A stretch of DNA of 64,000 nucleotides from Planctomycetota bacterium (GTDB lineage: Bacteria > Planctomycetota > UBA1135 > JADKAF01), in contig JADKAF010000001.1 in the NCBI GenBank assembly GCA_016719295.1, positions 5,890,001 through 5,954,000 on the forward strand, read 5' to 3'. The notes under the pieces were generated by a model. The model saw nothing but the letters and a program-made list of their open reading frames with translations. It was not told the origin of the DNA and made no database searches. The number at the start of each line of letters is the position of its first letter. Positions within the stretch are counted from its first letter, which is position 1. Made by a program: the position numbers and the translations under genes. Shown here in pieces: positions 1 to 8,409 of this stretch.

Positions 1-2
1 CG

Positions 3-506
3 CTCGAGCTCCTGGGCTTGATCCGCGGGCCGCTCCTGCTCGCGTTCTCGACCGCGAGCTCGGAGGCGGCGTATCCGCGGACCCTCTCGCAGCTCCAGGT
101 CTTCGGCGTCTCGAAGAAGGTCTCCAGCTTCGTCCTGCCGCTCGGCTACTCGTTCAACCTCGACGGCTCGATGATGTACTGCACCTTCGCGACGCTCTTC
201 ATCGCGCAGGCGTACGGTCTCTCGATGTCGATCGGCGAGCAGCTCACGATGCTCTTCTTGCTGATGATCACGTCGAAGGGCATGGCGGGCGTCCCCCGAG
301 CCTCTCTCGTCGTGATCGCCGCGACGCTGAGCTACTTCCAGCTCCCCGAGCAGGGGCTGCTGCTCATCCTCGCGGTGGACTTCCTGCTCGACATGGGGCG
401 CTCGGCGACCAACGTCGTCGGGAACTCGGTGGCCTCCGTGGTCGTGGCGCGCTGGGAAGGCGAGCGGGTGGATCTCGCGCCGGAGCAGCGGGCGGCGGCT
501 GGGTAG
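3..506 (+). CDS. Dicarboxylate/amino acid:cation symporter (DAACS), C-terminal part
   Basis: The reading frame is open from the window edge, so the N-terminal half lies upstream. The visible 168 residues match the C-terminal half of the DAACS family (GltP/DctA type), inner-membrane carriers that import glutamate, aspartate or C4-dicarboxylates with Na+ or H+. Diagnostic stretches are the serine-rich hairpin SSEAAYPRT, the conserved helix segment GYSFNLDGSMMYCTFA, the hairpin segment TSKGMAGVPRAS, and the last transmembrane motif DMGRSATNVVGNSVAS, which carries the substrate-binding Asp and Asn positions. The TTG at 18 is only an internal codon. Substrate cannot be told from this part. The family assignment is secure. 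Confidence 0.93.
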   Translation, partial: LELLGLIRGPLLLAFSTASSEAAYPRTLSQLQVFGVSKKVSSFVLPLGYSFNLDGSMMYCTFATLFIAQAYGLSMSIGEQLTMLFLLMITSKGMAGVPRASLVVIAATLSYFQLPEQGLLLILAVDFLLDMGRSATNVVGNSVASVVVARWEGERVDLAPEQRAAAG

Positions 507-584
507 TGACGGGTGACGGGTGCGAGCGGTCGTCGCGGTACTCGCGTCCAGATGTTGCTCGAGCGTCTCGGGTTCGGGTACCGA

Positions 585-1132
585 TCTCGCGTCGATCCGT
601 TCGCCAACCCCTGCGGTGCCGTGGGGTTCAGGACCCAAGCCTGCGCGTAGATAACGAAGCGTTGTCGCGCGTAGCCAGGGAACGGGAACGCGAGCTCGTA
701 CGCCGGGACCATGGCGCCGCCAGCGAAGGGCACGTTCCAACGCGTGGAGCCGATCACGAGGTGCGCTGGGCTCGCGGGGCGCCCGAGCCAGAGCTGGAGG
801 CGCGAGGGGCGCGGCGCCTCGAAGTGTGGGAGGCCTTCTAGATCGGGAACGCCGAGGGAGCCCGGGAGGCCGAAGCCCAGCGTGAACCGGGGCTGGCCGC
901 CATTGCCGCGGAGATGGACGGTGTGTGTGATGCCGAAGGGCGTCCGCGAGGTGTCGACTCCGACGACGAGGTCACCATCGACGTCGAAGTCGTGCGCGGC
1001 GATGCCGCCGATGCGCGAGCCGAAGCCGGGGAAGGAGAGCGACATCGCGAAGGTGCCGCCGCCGACGATGCGCGCGCAGTTCCACGGGTAGGGCGCGCGC
1101 TCGTCGGCGAATAGGCAGCGCGAGGTCGAGGC
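585..1132 (-). pseudogene. Remnant of a secreted FG-GAP/VCBS protein
   Basis: On the minus strand one frame reads as a coherent protein piece. It begins with an FG-GAP-like calcium-loop segment (AAHDFDVDGDLVVGVD) near 980. It is followed by a beta-rich domain of the planctomycete secreted type: a PFAGGAMVP segment, an aromatic-rich strand, then YAQAWVLNPTAPQGLANG near 600. The frame then continues as arginine-rich nonsense overlapping the 3' end of the symporter gene, and no credible start or signal peptide is visible upstream. I read it as the 3' end of a decayed gene rather than an intact small protein. The 1133-1385 stretch upstream holds nothing I can support. Confidence 0.45.
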
Positions 1133-1385
1133 GCCTCCGGGTACCGGCGACCCCGCGCTGCAGTCCGTCCGTCGCGGTCCTCGTAGGCAAATGGAGAACC
1201 AGGGCGAGAGAAACCTCCGAGCCCAGGCGCCGCGGGCCTTCGGTCACGGCAGCGAGTGTCCGCGGCGATCGAGAGCTGGATCTGCGATCCAGACCTTGGA
1301 CTCGATGCGCGGTTGCGCGGGCTCGGCTCGCGACATGGGGGCGCCGAGCCGCGCCAGGAAGCGGCTCCCTGAACAGGAACCCGCC

Positions 1386-3704
1386 ATGCTGCTCCGCTCG
1401 CTGCTCTGCTCCTCCGTTGCGCTGCTCGCCAGCGCCTTCGGCTTCGCTCAGGACCTACCCGCGCCGACCTCGCAGCAGCTCTCGGAGCTCGGGACCACCG
1501 CCGCATGGATGCGCGCCGGAGGCACGGAGCCGGGTAGCAGCGAGACGTTGCAGGTCTCTCGCCCTGGCTTCAAGGCCGAGCTCTCCGTGCGGGGCTTCGA
1601 GATGACGCCGTTCCGCGGCGTCGAGGCGGCTCGCTCGCTGCCCTGGGCCTGGTCGGAGACCGAGGTGCGGCGCGGGGACCACGCGTTCGACTCGACCGTG
1701 CCAGCCAAGCTCGGCGCGCAGCACGAGCTGGCGTGGCTCGACCGCGGCGATTGGAGCGAGCGCTATGAGCTCCGCGCCGACGGCCTCGAGCAGAGCTTCC
1801 TCTTCCACGCGCTGCCGGGCGACGGCGGCGATCTCGTCGTGCGCGGCGCGATCCGCAGCGAGCTGCGCGCAGAGAAGCGCGCGGCGCAGCATGCGGAGCT
1901 CCGCTTCGCCGACGAGCGCGGCGAAACGGCGCTCAGCTACGGCCGCGCCATCGCGATCGACGCGCGCGGTCGCCGCCTCGAGCTCGCGAGCTCTTTCGAT
2001 GGAACGCATCTCGAGATCCGCGTCGATGCAGCGTGGCTCGCCGAGGCGGCGCTGCCGCTGCTGGTCGATCCGCTGGTCGCGGGCGGCGCCGTTCCCGGAG
2101 CGTTCAGCGGCTCGGCGCTACGCTCGACCTGCGTCGCGCTCGATGGCGAATCGAGCAGCGCGCAGTGGCTCGTCGGCGTCGTGCGCGCGTTCAGCGCGAC
2201 GGACAGCGACCTTGCGGCGTACCTCTGCGATGCCGGCTTCGCGAACCCGCGCCTCGTCTATCTCGACGCCACGACGGCGACCAGCGATCACAGCTTCTGC
2301 GCCGCGTACCTGCCGGGCGCCGATCGCTGGCTCTTCGCCCATCAACGCGACTTCGCCGCAGCTGGTGGCGTCTTCTCCAGCGTGCGTGTCGTGTTCCACG
2401 ATCGCCAGAGCACGACGACGGGCTCGGGCACCGTGATCAGCCTCGCGGGGAACCCCACCCATTCCTACTCGGCGCCTCAGCTCGCGGGTGGCTCGCTGCA
2501 GAGCTCCGATCTCTACGCCTTGCTCACCTTCCAGAGCGACGCGACGACGACGCGCGAGAACACGGCTGCTTCGCTCGTGCGCGCGGCGTTCCTGAACGGC
2601 GTGAATCGCACGGCCGCGGCGCCCATCGATCTCGCGCCGGGACGCCCCGGCGCCGGCTTCGATCGCGAGCGCCCCTCGGTGATCGCGGCGCGCTTCTTCC
2701 AGGGCGAGCAGTGGGTCTGTGTCTGGACCGAACGTCCGACGCAGGCCGGCGGCAAGGCGAAGCTCGTGGCGACGCACGTGAGCCCAGTGGGCGCCGCGCA
2801 GAGCGTGGTCGATCTCTACACCTTTCCCGGCGCGCGCCACGTCACGCGACCGCTCGTCAGCGGCATGCTCAACCACTACACCGTAGCCTTCGGAGGAAGC
2901 TTCGACCTCGCGCAGGCGGAGGCGAACGAGCTCTTCGCGTTCGCGATGGACTGGGATGGACCGAACCAGGCGCCCGTGCTGCTCAGCGCTCCGCGCTCCA
3001 TCGCCGGGCCTCTTTCCTCCGGCGCGACCCTGCAGCCGATCGAGCTAGATCACGACGAGTACACCTTCTCGCATGCGGCGGTCGTCTATCTCGAGCGCTC
3101 GAGCGTCGGCGGCACGCAGCGCCTGCGCTCGCGCGTTGCGCGCCTCGGCGGCACGGGTGGTCTGCTCGAGACAGCGACGCTCTTCGATACCGCAGGACAG
3201 GACGCGGCGGCCCCGAGCGTGGTCTACAGCTACGCCGCGCGACGATTCACGGTCGCGAGCGGAGCCGCGATCGGATCCGCCCCCGTCCATCTCGGCACGC
3301 TGCAGCACCCCGGCGATGCGCTGGTCAGCAACATCGGCGGCGGCTGCGGGGCAGCGAGGATCCTCTCCTCCACTCCGCTCGCGGGGAGTCGGCTCTTCGA
3401 GGTCGCGCTGGATCACTTGCCGCCGAACGCGCCGGTCCTGCTCTGGTTCTCCCTCGGCGAAGCCTCCTTCTCGCTCGCCGGGATCGGCTTGCAGGGCTGC
3501 ACGCTGCGCGTCGATCCGGCTTCGCCCTTCTTCGTGAGCGTGCCGCTCCTGGGGGACGCGAGCGGCGAGGCGACACTTCCGATCCCGCTGCCGGACGCCC
3601 CGCCCTTCGTCGGCAACGTCTTCGTCCAGGGCATCTATGGCGCCCCCGGCGCGAACGCCCTGAACCTCTTGCTCACCGATGCCGGCGAGGTCGCGGTGCG
3701 CTGA
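1386..3704 (+). CDS. Large secreted protein of unknown function with planctomycete C-terminal domain
   Basis: The product is 772 residues. The start was placed at ATG 1386 because it begins a clear signal peptide (MLLRSLLCSSVALLASAFGFA, cleavage near residue 21) and has a GGAA element upstream; the frame is open further 5' but is arginine-rich and unconvincing. The middle section has repeated beta-strand segments that could form a propeller, with no named domain recognised. The last roughly 130 residues (from about 3310) have the pattern seen in other exported proteins of this window: GGGCGAARI, LPPNAPVLLWFSLG, GLQGCTLRVDP, IPLPDAPPFVGNVFVQG, PGANALNLLL. It is probably exported and surface-attached or released. 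Function unknown. The gene is convergent with the next one across a perfect hairpin. Confidence 0.8.
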   Translation: MLLRSLLCSSVALLASAFGFAQDLPAPTSQQLSELGTTAAWMRAGGTEPGSSETLQVSRPGFKAELSVRGFEMTPFRGVEAARSLPWAWSETEVRRGDHAFDSTVPAKLGAQHELAWLDRGDWSERYELRADGLEQSFLFHALPGDGGDLVVRGAIRSELRAEKRAAQHAELRFADERGETALSYGRAIAIDARGRRLELASSFDGTHLEIRVDAAWLAEAALPLLVDPLVAGGAVPGAFSGSALRSTCVALDGESSSAQWLVGVVRAFSATDSDLAAYLCDAGFANPRLVYLDATTATSDHSFCAAYLPGADRWLFAHQRDFAAAGGVFSSVRVVFHDRQSTTTGSGTVISLAGNPTHSYSAPQLAGGSLQSSDLYALLTFQSDATTTRENTAASLVRAAFLNGVNRTAAAPIDLAPGRPGAGFDRERPSVIAARFFQGEQWVCVWTERPTQAGGKAKLVATHVSPVGAAQSVVDLYTFPGARHVTRPLVSGMLNHYTVAFGGSFDLAQAEANELFAFAMDWDGPNQAPVLLSAPRSIAGPLSSGATLQPIELDHDEYTFSHAAVVYLERSSVGGTQRLRSRVARLGGTGGLLETATLFDTAGQDAAAPSVVYSYAARRFTVASGAAIGSAPVHLGTLQHPGDALVSNIGGGCGAARILSSTPLAGSRLFEVALDHLPPNAPVLLWFSLGEASFSLAGIGLQGCTLRVDPASPFFVSVPLLGDASGEATLPIPLPDAPPFVGNVFVQGIYGAPGANALNLLLTDAGEVAVR

Positions 3705-3709
3705 CGCCT

Positions 3710-3750
3710 CACGGCACAGGGAAGGTGCTTGGCACCTTCCCTGTGCCGTG
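3710..3750. repeat. Perfect 19-bp inverted repeat between convergent genes
   Basis: Arms at 3710-3728 and 3732-3750 are exact reverse complements with a 3-nt loop (ttg); the inner part reads AAGGTGC-ttg-GCACCTT. It fills almost the whole gap between two convergent stop codons (3704 and 3761). It could act as a bidirectional transcription terminator, although no T-tract follows either arm. It could also belong to a REP-like family of mobile palindromes; two longer perfect palindromes lie at 32431-32510 and 52141-52217. Confidence 0.85.
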
Positions 3751-3760
3751 GGCGAGCGGA

Positions 3761-4969
3761 TCAGAAGATGGCGGAAACGAGGCGGGTCAGCAGCTCTTCG
3801 AAGGGGATCATGGTGAGGAGCAGCGGAGCGATCGGAGCGACGGTCGCGAATACGAGCACCAGGATCGTGTCGCGTCCGAAGGGGATCCCGCGGACCTCGC
3901 GGATCACCGTGTAGGCGTTGCCTAAGTCTGCCAGCGATTGGATGTCGGCGGTGCCGAGCATCGTCTCGCCATCGTGATCCGCGGTTCGCAGCCAGCGCCG
4001 ATCGAAGTCGCGGAGGTACTGAGTGGCGAAGAGCCCGTACTCGCGCAGGCCGCGGCGCTTCGCCTCGAGGATCTTCGGGGCGAATACGCAAAGAGGCGCG
4101 ATCACGACGAGCGTCAACACCGCGACGAGGCAGAGGACCTCGAGCTGGTACTGAGGGAGAGCTGCGCCTTCGTGGAAGATGCGATTCGCGACGTAACCCG
4201 CCAGGGCCGCTCCGTGAGCCGTGAGCAGCGGGGCGATCGCGAACGCGCTCGCGCCCAGGAATCCCAGGCCCGCGTTCCGATCGGGGTGGGTGGGGACGAG
4301 ATCCAGCTCGATGCGCGAGACCTGCCAGAGAAAGCGCATCCACACGAAGATGCGGAAGTACCATCGCAGCGCCAGGAACTGGAGCAGCGGATTGCTGATC
4401 AGCCAGTACCAGCTGCCCGCCAGGTTGGTGTCACCCGCGTCGTCGCTCGCGACCGCGTACCAGGTCGAGGCATCGAGAGCCAGGAGGTCGCCTCGTACGA
4501 AGATCGCCACCGGCACGATCGCGAGGACCAGCAGGACCTCCGCGATCGTCGAGTTGCGCAGCGCCATCGCGCGCTTGAGGGCTTGCTGGAAGCGCTCCAT
4601 CGAGCCCGCGGCGATCAGCCGGCGCTCGAGGAACTGCGCCACGATCCCGCGCATCCGCAGATGCACGAGGAGCTCGGCGATCACGAGCAGCGGCACGGCG
4701 ACCAGGAAGCGCACGTGCGTCTCGATGTCCGCCAGGAACGGAATCGCGACGCCGCCGATCAGCGTGCCTTCGATCCAGGCGAGCACGAGCAGCGGCAGCC
4801 AGGCGAGCCCGCAGATCACCAGCGCGCGGCGCAGGAGGTGATCGTCGACGTGCTCGCCGAGGCGGGCCCGGCGGAGGAGCTGGTAGAGCGGTCCGCCAAG
4901 TACGAGAGAGAAGTCGCGGACCTCGGGGATGCCCTCCGGATCGACGCTCGGCTGCTGGTTCTCCTGCAT
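3761..4969 (-). CDS. Polytopic membrane protein of unknown function
   Basis: The product is 402 residues starting at ATG 4969, 20 nt after the stop of the HEAT-repeat gene. The soluble N-terminus (about 45 residues) is followed by several hydrophobic segments (VICGLAWLPLLVLAWIEG, FLVAVPLLVIAELLV, IAEVLLVLAIVPVAIFV, LEVLCLVAVLTLVVIAPL) and a C-terminal helix pair (ILVLVFATVAPIAPLLL). I count roughly six to seven membrane helices. No transporter or enzyme signature is recognised. It is the last gene of a minus-strand cluster 8341-3761 with 16-20 nt gaps, so it is probably co-transcribed with the oxidoreductase and HEAT-repeat genes. Confidence 0.85.
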   Translation of the reverse strand: MQENQQPSVDPEGIPEVRDFSLVLGGPLYQLLRRARLGEHVDDHLLRRALVICGLAWLPLLVLAWIEGTLIGGVAIPFLADIETHVRFLVAVPLLVIAELLVHLRMRGIVAQFLERRLIAAGSMERFQQALKRAMALRNSTIAEVLLVLAIVPVAIFVRGDLLALDASTWYAVASDDAGDTNLAGSWYWLISNPLLQFLALRWYFRIFVWMRFLWQVSRIELDLVPTHPDRNAGLGFLGASAFAIAPLLTAHGAALAGYVANRIFHEGAALPQYQLEVLCLVAVLTLVVIAPLCVFAPKILEAKRRGLREYGLFATQYLRDFDRRWLRTADHDGETMLGTADIQSLADLGNAYTVIREVRGIPFGRDTILVLVFATVAPIAPLLLTMIPFEELLTRLVSAIF

Positions 4970-4989
4970 GTGGCGCTTCGGTGCGGAGC

Positions 4990-7044
4990 TCAGCGAGCGG
5001 GAAGGCGCAGGCAGAACCCGAAGCCGCCGCCGCCTTGCACGATCTTCACGACGATTCGATTGCTGCCCTGCTTCATCTCGGCGGTGCAGCGATCCTCGTC
5101 GGTGCGCAGGCCGCGGCTCGTATCGTTCTGGTGGACGAGCTTGCCGTTCACCCACACCACGACGCCGTCGTCGCTGCCGAGCTTCAGCTCCACCGTCTCG
5201 TCCTTCGGCCAATCGATGTCGACCGCGGCGAAGGCGTAGCAGTTCAGCTTCGGCTCGAGGAACAAGAGGTCGAAGTGCCCTTCGAAGTCCTCGGTGACGA
5301 TGTCGCGCCAGGCGTAGTTGACGTCGTCGATGGTGATCGTCTCGTTCAGCGTCGGGCCGCTCTCGGCGAAGGGCCACCACGCGAAGGGCTTGCCGTCGCT
5401 GCGCGCGAACGAGCCCATCAGCTTCCAGCGCGTGACGAAGCCCTTCTTCGCCGCGATCCCATCGACCGCGGCGCCGCGCGCCTTCAGGGCCGTGGCGATG
5501 GCGCGCAGCTTCTCGCGGTCCTTCGTCGCGTCGACGATTTGCCAGAGCAGCGCTTGCGCTTTCTCGCTCGCCTCCGCGGGTAGGCGCTCGGCCACGCCGA
5601 GGCGCACCGCGGCCAGCTCTTCCCGCAGCGCGTCGTTCGCGAGCAGCGGCTCGAGGCGCGCGAGGTCGCTCTCGTCGGCGAGAGGCGCCAGCGCGAGCAA
5701 CGCGCGGCCCAGGCGCTCCAAGTCGAGCGGCTTCGCGAGCAGCGGGCGGAGGAGCGCGCGCGCGGCGTCGCCCTCTCCAGCCGTCGCGCGCGCGCTGCCG
5801 CGCTCGAGCAACGCGTCGGCCGCGGAGGCGAGCAGCTCGGGCTGCTCCAGCGCGGCGAGGATCAGCGCTTCGTCGGACGGATCCCCCGCTTCCGCCAGCA
5901 AGGTGATCGCCGCGCTGCGCACGGAAGCATCGCCTTCGGTCGCCGCGCCGACGATCAGCGGTCGCGCCTTGGCCGGGTCGCGCTCGAAGAGCGCGCGCAG
6001 GGCCCCCGAGCGGATCGCGGGAGTGCCCTGTGTGGCGGCCTCGGAGAGCGTCGCGTCGAGCTCCGGAGCAGAGCTCGCGACGAGCAAGGCTCGCACGCGC
6101 GAACGCACGCTCTCGGCGGGATCGCCAAGGAGCCCGATCCACGTCCCGAGCGGAGCGTCGAATCCGTACGCCTGGAGCTGGTCGATCGCCGCGAGGCGAG
6201 TGCCGGCCTGCGGGGCGCTGAGCAAGAGAGGCAGCGAATCGCCGCCTTCGCGGAGTGAATTGGTCGCGTGCTGCAAGCGCTGCTCGAGCAAGCGCAGATA
6301 GGCGTCAGCGGCCCCGGCTTCGCCGCGCAGCACCGCCGCGCGCAGCACCGTCGCTGCGGCGGGATCGCCGATGCGCGCGAGGGCCTCTCGCGCGCTCGCG
6401 GCGAGCGGGTTTCCTTCCTGGGCGGCGAGCTCGACGAGCTGAGGAACCGCGGCGCGCGAGCGCCGCGCACCGAGCGACGCGATGAGCGCGGCGCGCGGCG
6501 GTTGCGCCAGATCGGCGCGGGCGAGCCGCTCGAGCAGCAGCGCATCGGCGATGGGGCTCGTGATGCGCTCCAGCGCGAAGAGCGCGGCTTCGGAGAGCGC
6601 GGGATCGTCGAGATGGCGCGCGATCTCGAGCGTCTCGCTCGTGCCGCGCACGACGATGGCCAGCTGGCGCAGCACGAACGCGCGCCGGAGCGGCGGCAGC
6701 GGCATCTCGAGGCGCAGGAGGTCGAGCAGCGCGCGAGCGGTCGCCGCGCGCTCTCCCTCTGCCGTCCCCGGCGCGGTGGCGCGGCTCGCGATGCCGATCA
6801 GCGCGCGCCGCGCCGCATCGACGACGTCCAGGTCTTCCAGCGCGAGCAGGCCGCCGATGGGGGCGATCGCGGTGGAGCCGAGCGCGGACGCGGCCGCCGC
6901 GGCGGCGTCGCGCGCGGCGACGTCTGCTCCGCGCAGGCGAGCGACCAGTGCCGCCAAGTCGTCGTTCTGCGCGAGCAGCGCCGGAGCGAGGGAGAGGACG
7001 AGTGCCGCGCAGCCGATGCGCGCGCGGAGCTGCTTCAGGTTCAC
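4990..7044 (-). CDS. Secreted HEAT-repeat protein with C-terminal beta-sandwich domain
   Basis: The product is 684 residues from a GTG start, with a signal peptide ending near ALLAQ at residue 25. Most of the protein is a run of HEAT/PBS-lyase-type helical repeats (DVDAARRALIGIA, DPALSEAALFALERI, IPAAATV-like and SVRSAAITLLAEAGD units). From about residue 540 it changes to a beta-rich domain with DWPKDETVELKLGSDDGVV, VWVNGKLVHQND and NRIVVKIVQGG. That layout is usual for planctomycete carbohydrate-binding-like modules found on dehydrogenases and secreted scaffold proteins. Role: probably protein or glycan binding in the periplasm. It lies 16 nt after the oxidoreductase gene. The ligand is unknown. 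Confidence 0.88.
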   Translation of the reverse strand: MNLKQLRARIGCAALVLSLAPALLAQNDDLAALVARLRGADVAARDAAAAAASALGSTAIAPIGGLLALEDLDVVDAARRALIGIASRATAPGTAEGERAATARALLDLLRLEMPLPPLRRAFVLRQLAIVVRGTSETLEIARHLDDPALSEAALFALERITSPIADALLLERLARADLAQPPRAALIASLGARRSRAAVPQLVELAAQEGNPLAASAREALARIGDPAAATVLRAAVLRGEAGAADAYLRLLEQRLQHATNSLREGGDSLPLLLSAPQAGTRLAAIDQLQAYGFDAPLGTWIGLLGDPAESVRSRVRALLVASSAPELDATLSEAATQGTPAIRSGALRALFERDPAKARPLIVGAATEGDASVRSAAITLLAEAGDPSDEALILAALEQPELLASAADALLERGSARATAGEGDAARALLRPLLAKPLDLERLGRALLALAPLADESDLARLEPLLANDALREELAAVRLGVAERLPAEASEKAQALLWQIVDATKDREKLRAIATALKARGAAVDGIAAKKGFVTRWKLMGSFARSDGKPFAWWPFAESGPTLNETITIDDVNYAWRDIVTEDFEGHFDLLFLEPKLNCYAFAAVDIDWPKDETVELKLGSDDGVVVWVNGKLVHQNDTSRGLRTDEDRCTAEMKQGSNRIVVKIVQGGGGFGFCLRLPAR

Positions 7045-7060
7045 GTTCAGAGGCTCCGGT

Positions 7061-8341
7061 TCAAAGGCTCCACGGATGGCGCATGGGCTTCGAGATCAGG
7101 CGGTTCGCCGCGTCGTCGCCGACGAAGCGCTCGACGACGGGGTCCCACTGCAGGCGCCGGCCGAGGCGGATCGCGAGATTGCCGAGGTGGCCGACCGTGG
7201 CGGAGCGGTGGGCGACTTCGATGTCGCTCGCCGTTCGGCCGCGCTCGCGCACGGCGCGCACGAAGTCCGCGTGGTGGTCCGCGCTCGCGTGGAGCACGAC
7301 CGGCCCCACGGCTCCCGGCTCGAGCTTCAGGAGCTCGGGGTTCGTCGCCGTGATCTTGCCGCGCGAGACGAAGATCTCGCCGTCGCTGCCCGTGAAGGTG
7401 ACGCCGTTCTCGCCGGCGCCCGTCGCGATCAGCTCGGCGCCGTCGGCGTAGGTCGCGCGCACTTCGAAGTCGACGGGCGTCTCGAAGAAGTTGTCGGAGG
7501 GGAAGGTGCCCGTGCCCTCGACGGCGACCGGACCGGAATCCTCGTGGCCGAGGCCCCACTGCGCGATATCGAGGTGGTGCGCACCCCAGTCGGTGAGCTT
7601 CCCGCCCGAGTAGTCGAAGAACCAGCGGAACTGGTAGTGGCAGCGGCGCTCGTTGAACGGGACGCTCGGCGCGGGGCCGAGCCAGAGCTGCCAGTCGAGC
7701 TCCGGCGGCGGGGCCGCATCCGCCGTGCGCTTCTCGGTGGGACCGCGGCCGAGCACGCAGCGGACACTCTTCAGCTTGCCGATCTTGCCGTTCCGCACGA
7801 GCTCGCAGGCTTGGCGGAAGCGCCGATCAGAGCGCTGCTGCGTGCCGACCTGCACGACGCGCCCCGCGCGACGCGCGGCCTCGACCATCGCGCGGCCTTC
7901 GCCGATGGTGAGCGAGAGCGGCTTCTCGCAGTAGACATCCTTGCCGGCCTGGCAAGCGTGGATCAGGTTCAGCGCATGCCAGTGATCCGGCGTCGAGATC
8001 AGCACCGCATCGAGGTCGTTGCGGTCGAGCAGCTCGCGGTAGTCGACGTAGGCGGTTGCATTGGCGCCGCCCTTCTTGCTGCCCGCGATGCGCTCCAACG
8101 CGCTCGCGGTATGGCGACGATCCGGGTCGGCCACCGCGAGGACCTCGAAGTCCGGCATGCCGAGGACGCGCGGGAGGTGATGCCCTCCGCCCAGCGAGCC
8201 GACGCCGATGAAGCCGATGGCGATGCGATCGTTCGCCGCGACGCGTCGACGAGCGCCCGCTCGCGCCTGCGGCCCGAGACCAGAAACCGCGGCAGCGACG
8301 CCGCCGGCGAGAAAGCCGCGGCGTGAGATCGAAAAGGACAT
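7061..8341 (-). CDS. Tat-exported Gfo/Idh/MocA family oxidoreductase
   Basis: The product is 426 residues. ATG 8341 was chosen because it gives a Tat signal (SRRGFLAGG) right at the N-terminus. The Rossmann fold starts at residue 45 or so with GFIGVGSLGGGHH; the family motif CEKPLSLTIGEG, with the catalytic lysine, follows, and the C-terminal half has the long beta-sheet with GGKLTDWGAHHLDIAQWG, the usual pattern for planctomycete members. Such enzymes oxidise or reduce sugars with a bound NAD(P) cofactor; Tat export fits a cofactor-loaded enzyme. It heads a three-gene minus-strand operon. The substrate is not evident from the sequence. Confidence 0.93.
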   Translation of the reverse strand: MSFSISRRGFLAGGVAAAVSGLGPQARAGARRRVAANDRIAIGFIGVGSLGGGHHLPRVLGMPDFEVLAVADPDRRHTASALERIAGSKKGGANATAYVDYRELLDRNDLDAVLISTPDHWHALNLIHACQAGKDVYCEKPLSLTIGEGRAMVEAARRAGRVVQVGTQQRSDRRFRQACELVRNGKIGKLKSVRCVLGRGPTEKRTADAAPPPELDWQLWLGPAPSVPFNERRCHYQFRWFFDYSGGKLTDWGAHHLDIAQWGLGHEDSGPVAVEGTGTFPSDNFFETPVDFEVRATYADGAELIATGAGENGVTFTGSDGEIFVSRGKITATNPELLKLEPGAVGPVVLHASADHHADFVRAVRERGRTASDIEVAHRSATVGHLGNLAIRLGRRLQWDPVVERFVGDDAANRLISKPMRHPWSL

Positions 8342-8409
8342 CGGTGACCAGTGCTCCGCTGTGAGCGACGATGCTGGGCCGCATTGTAGGGGTTCACCCG
8401 CGCGAAAGC

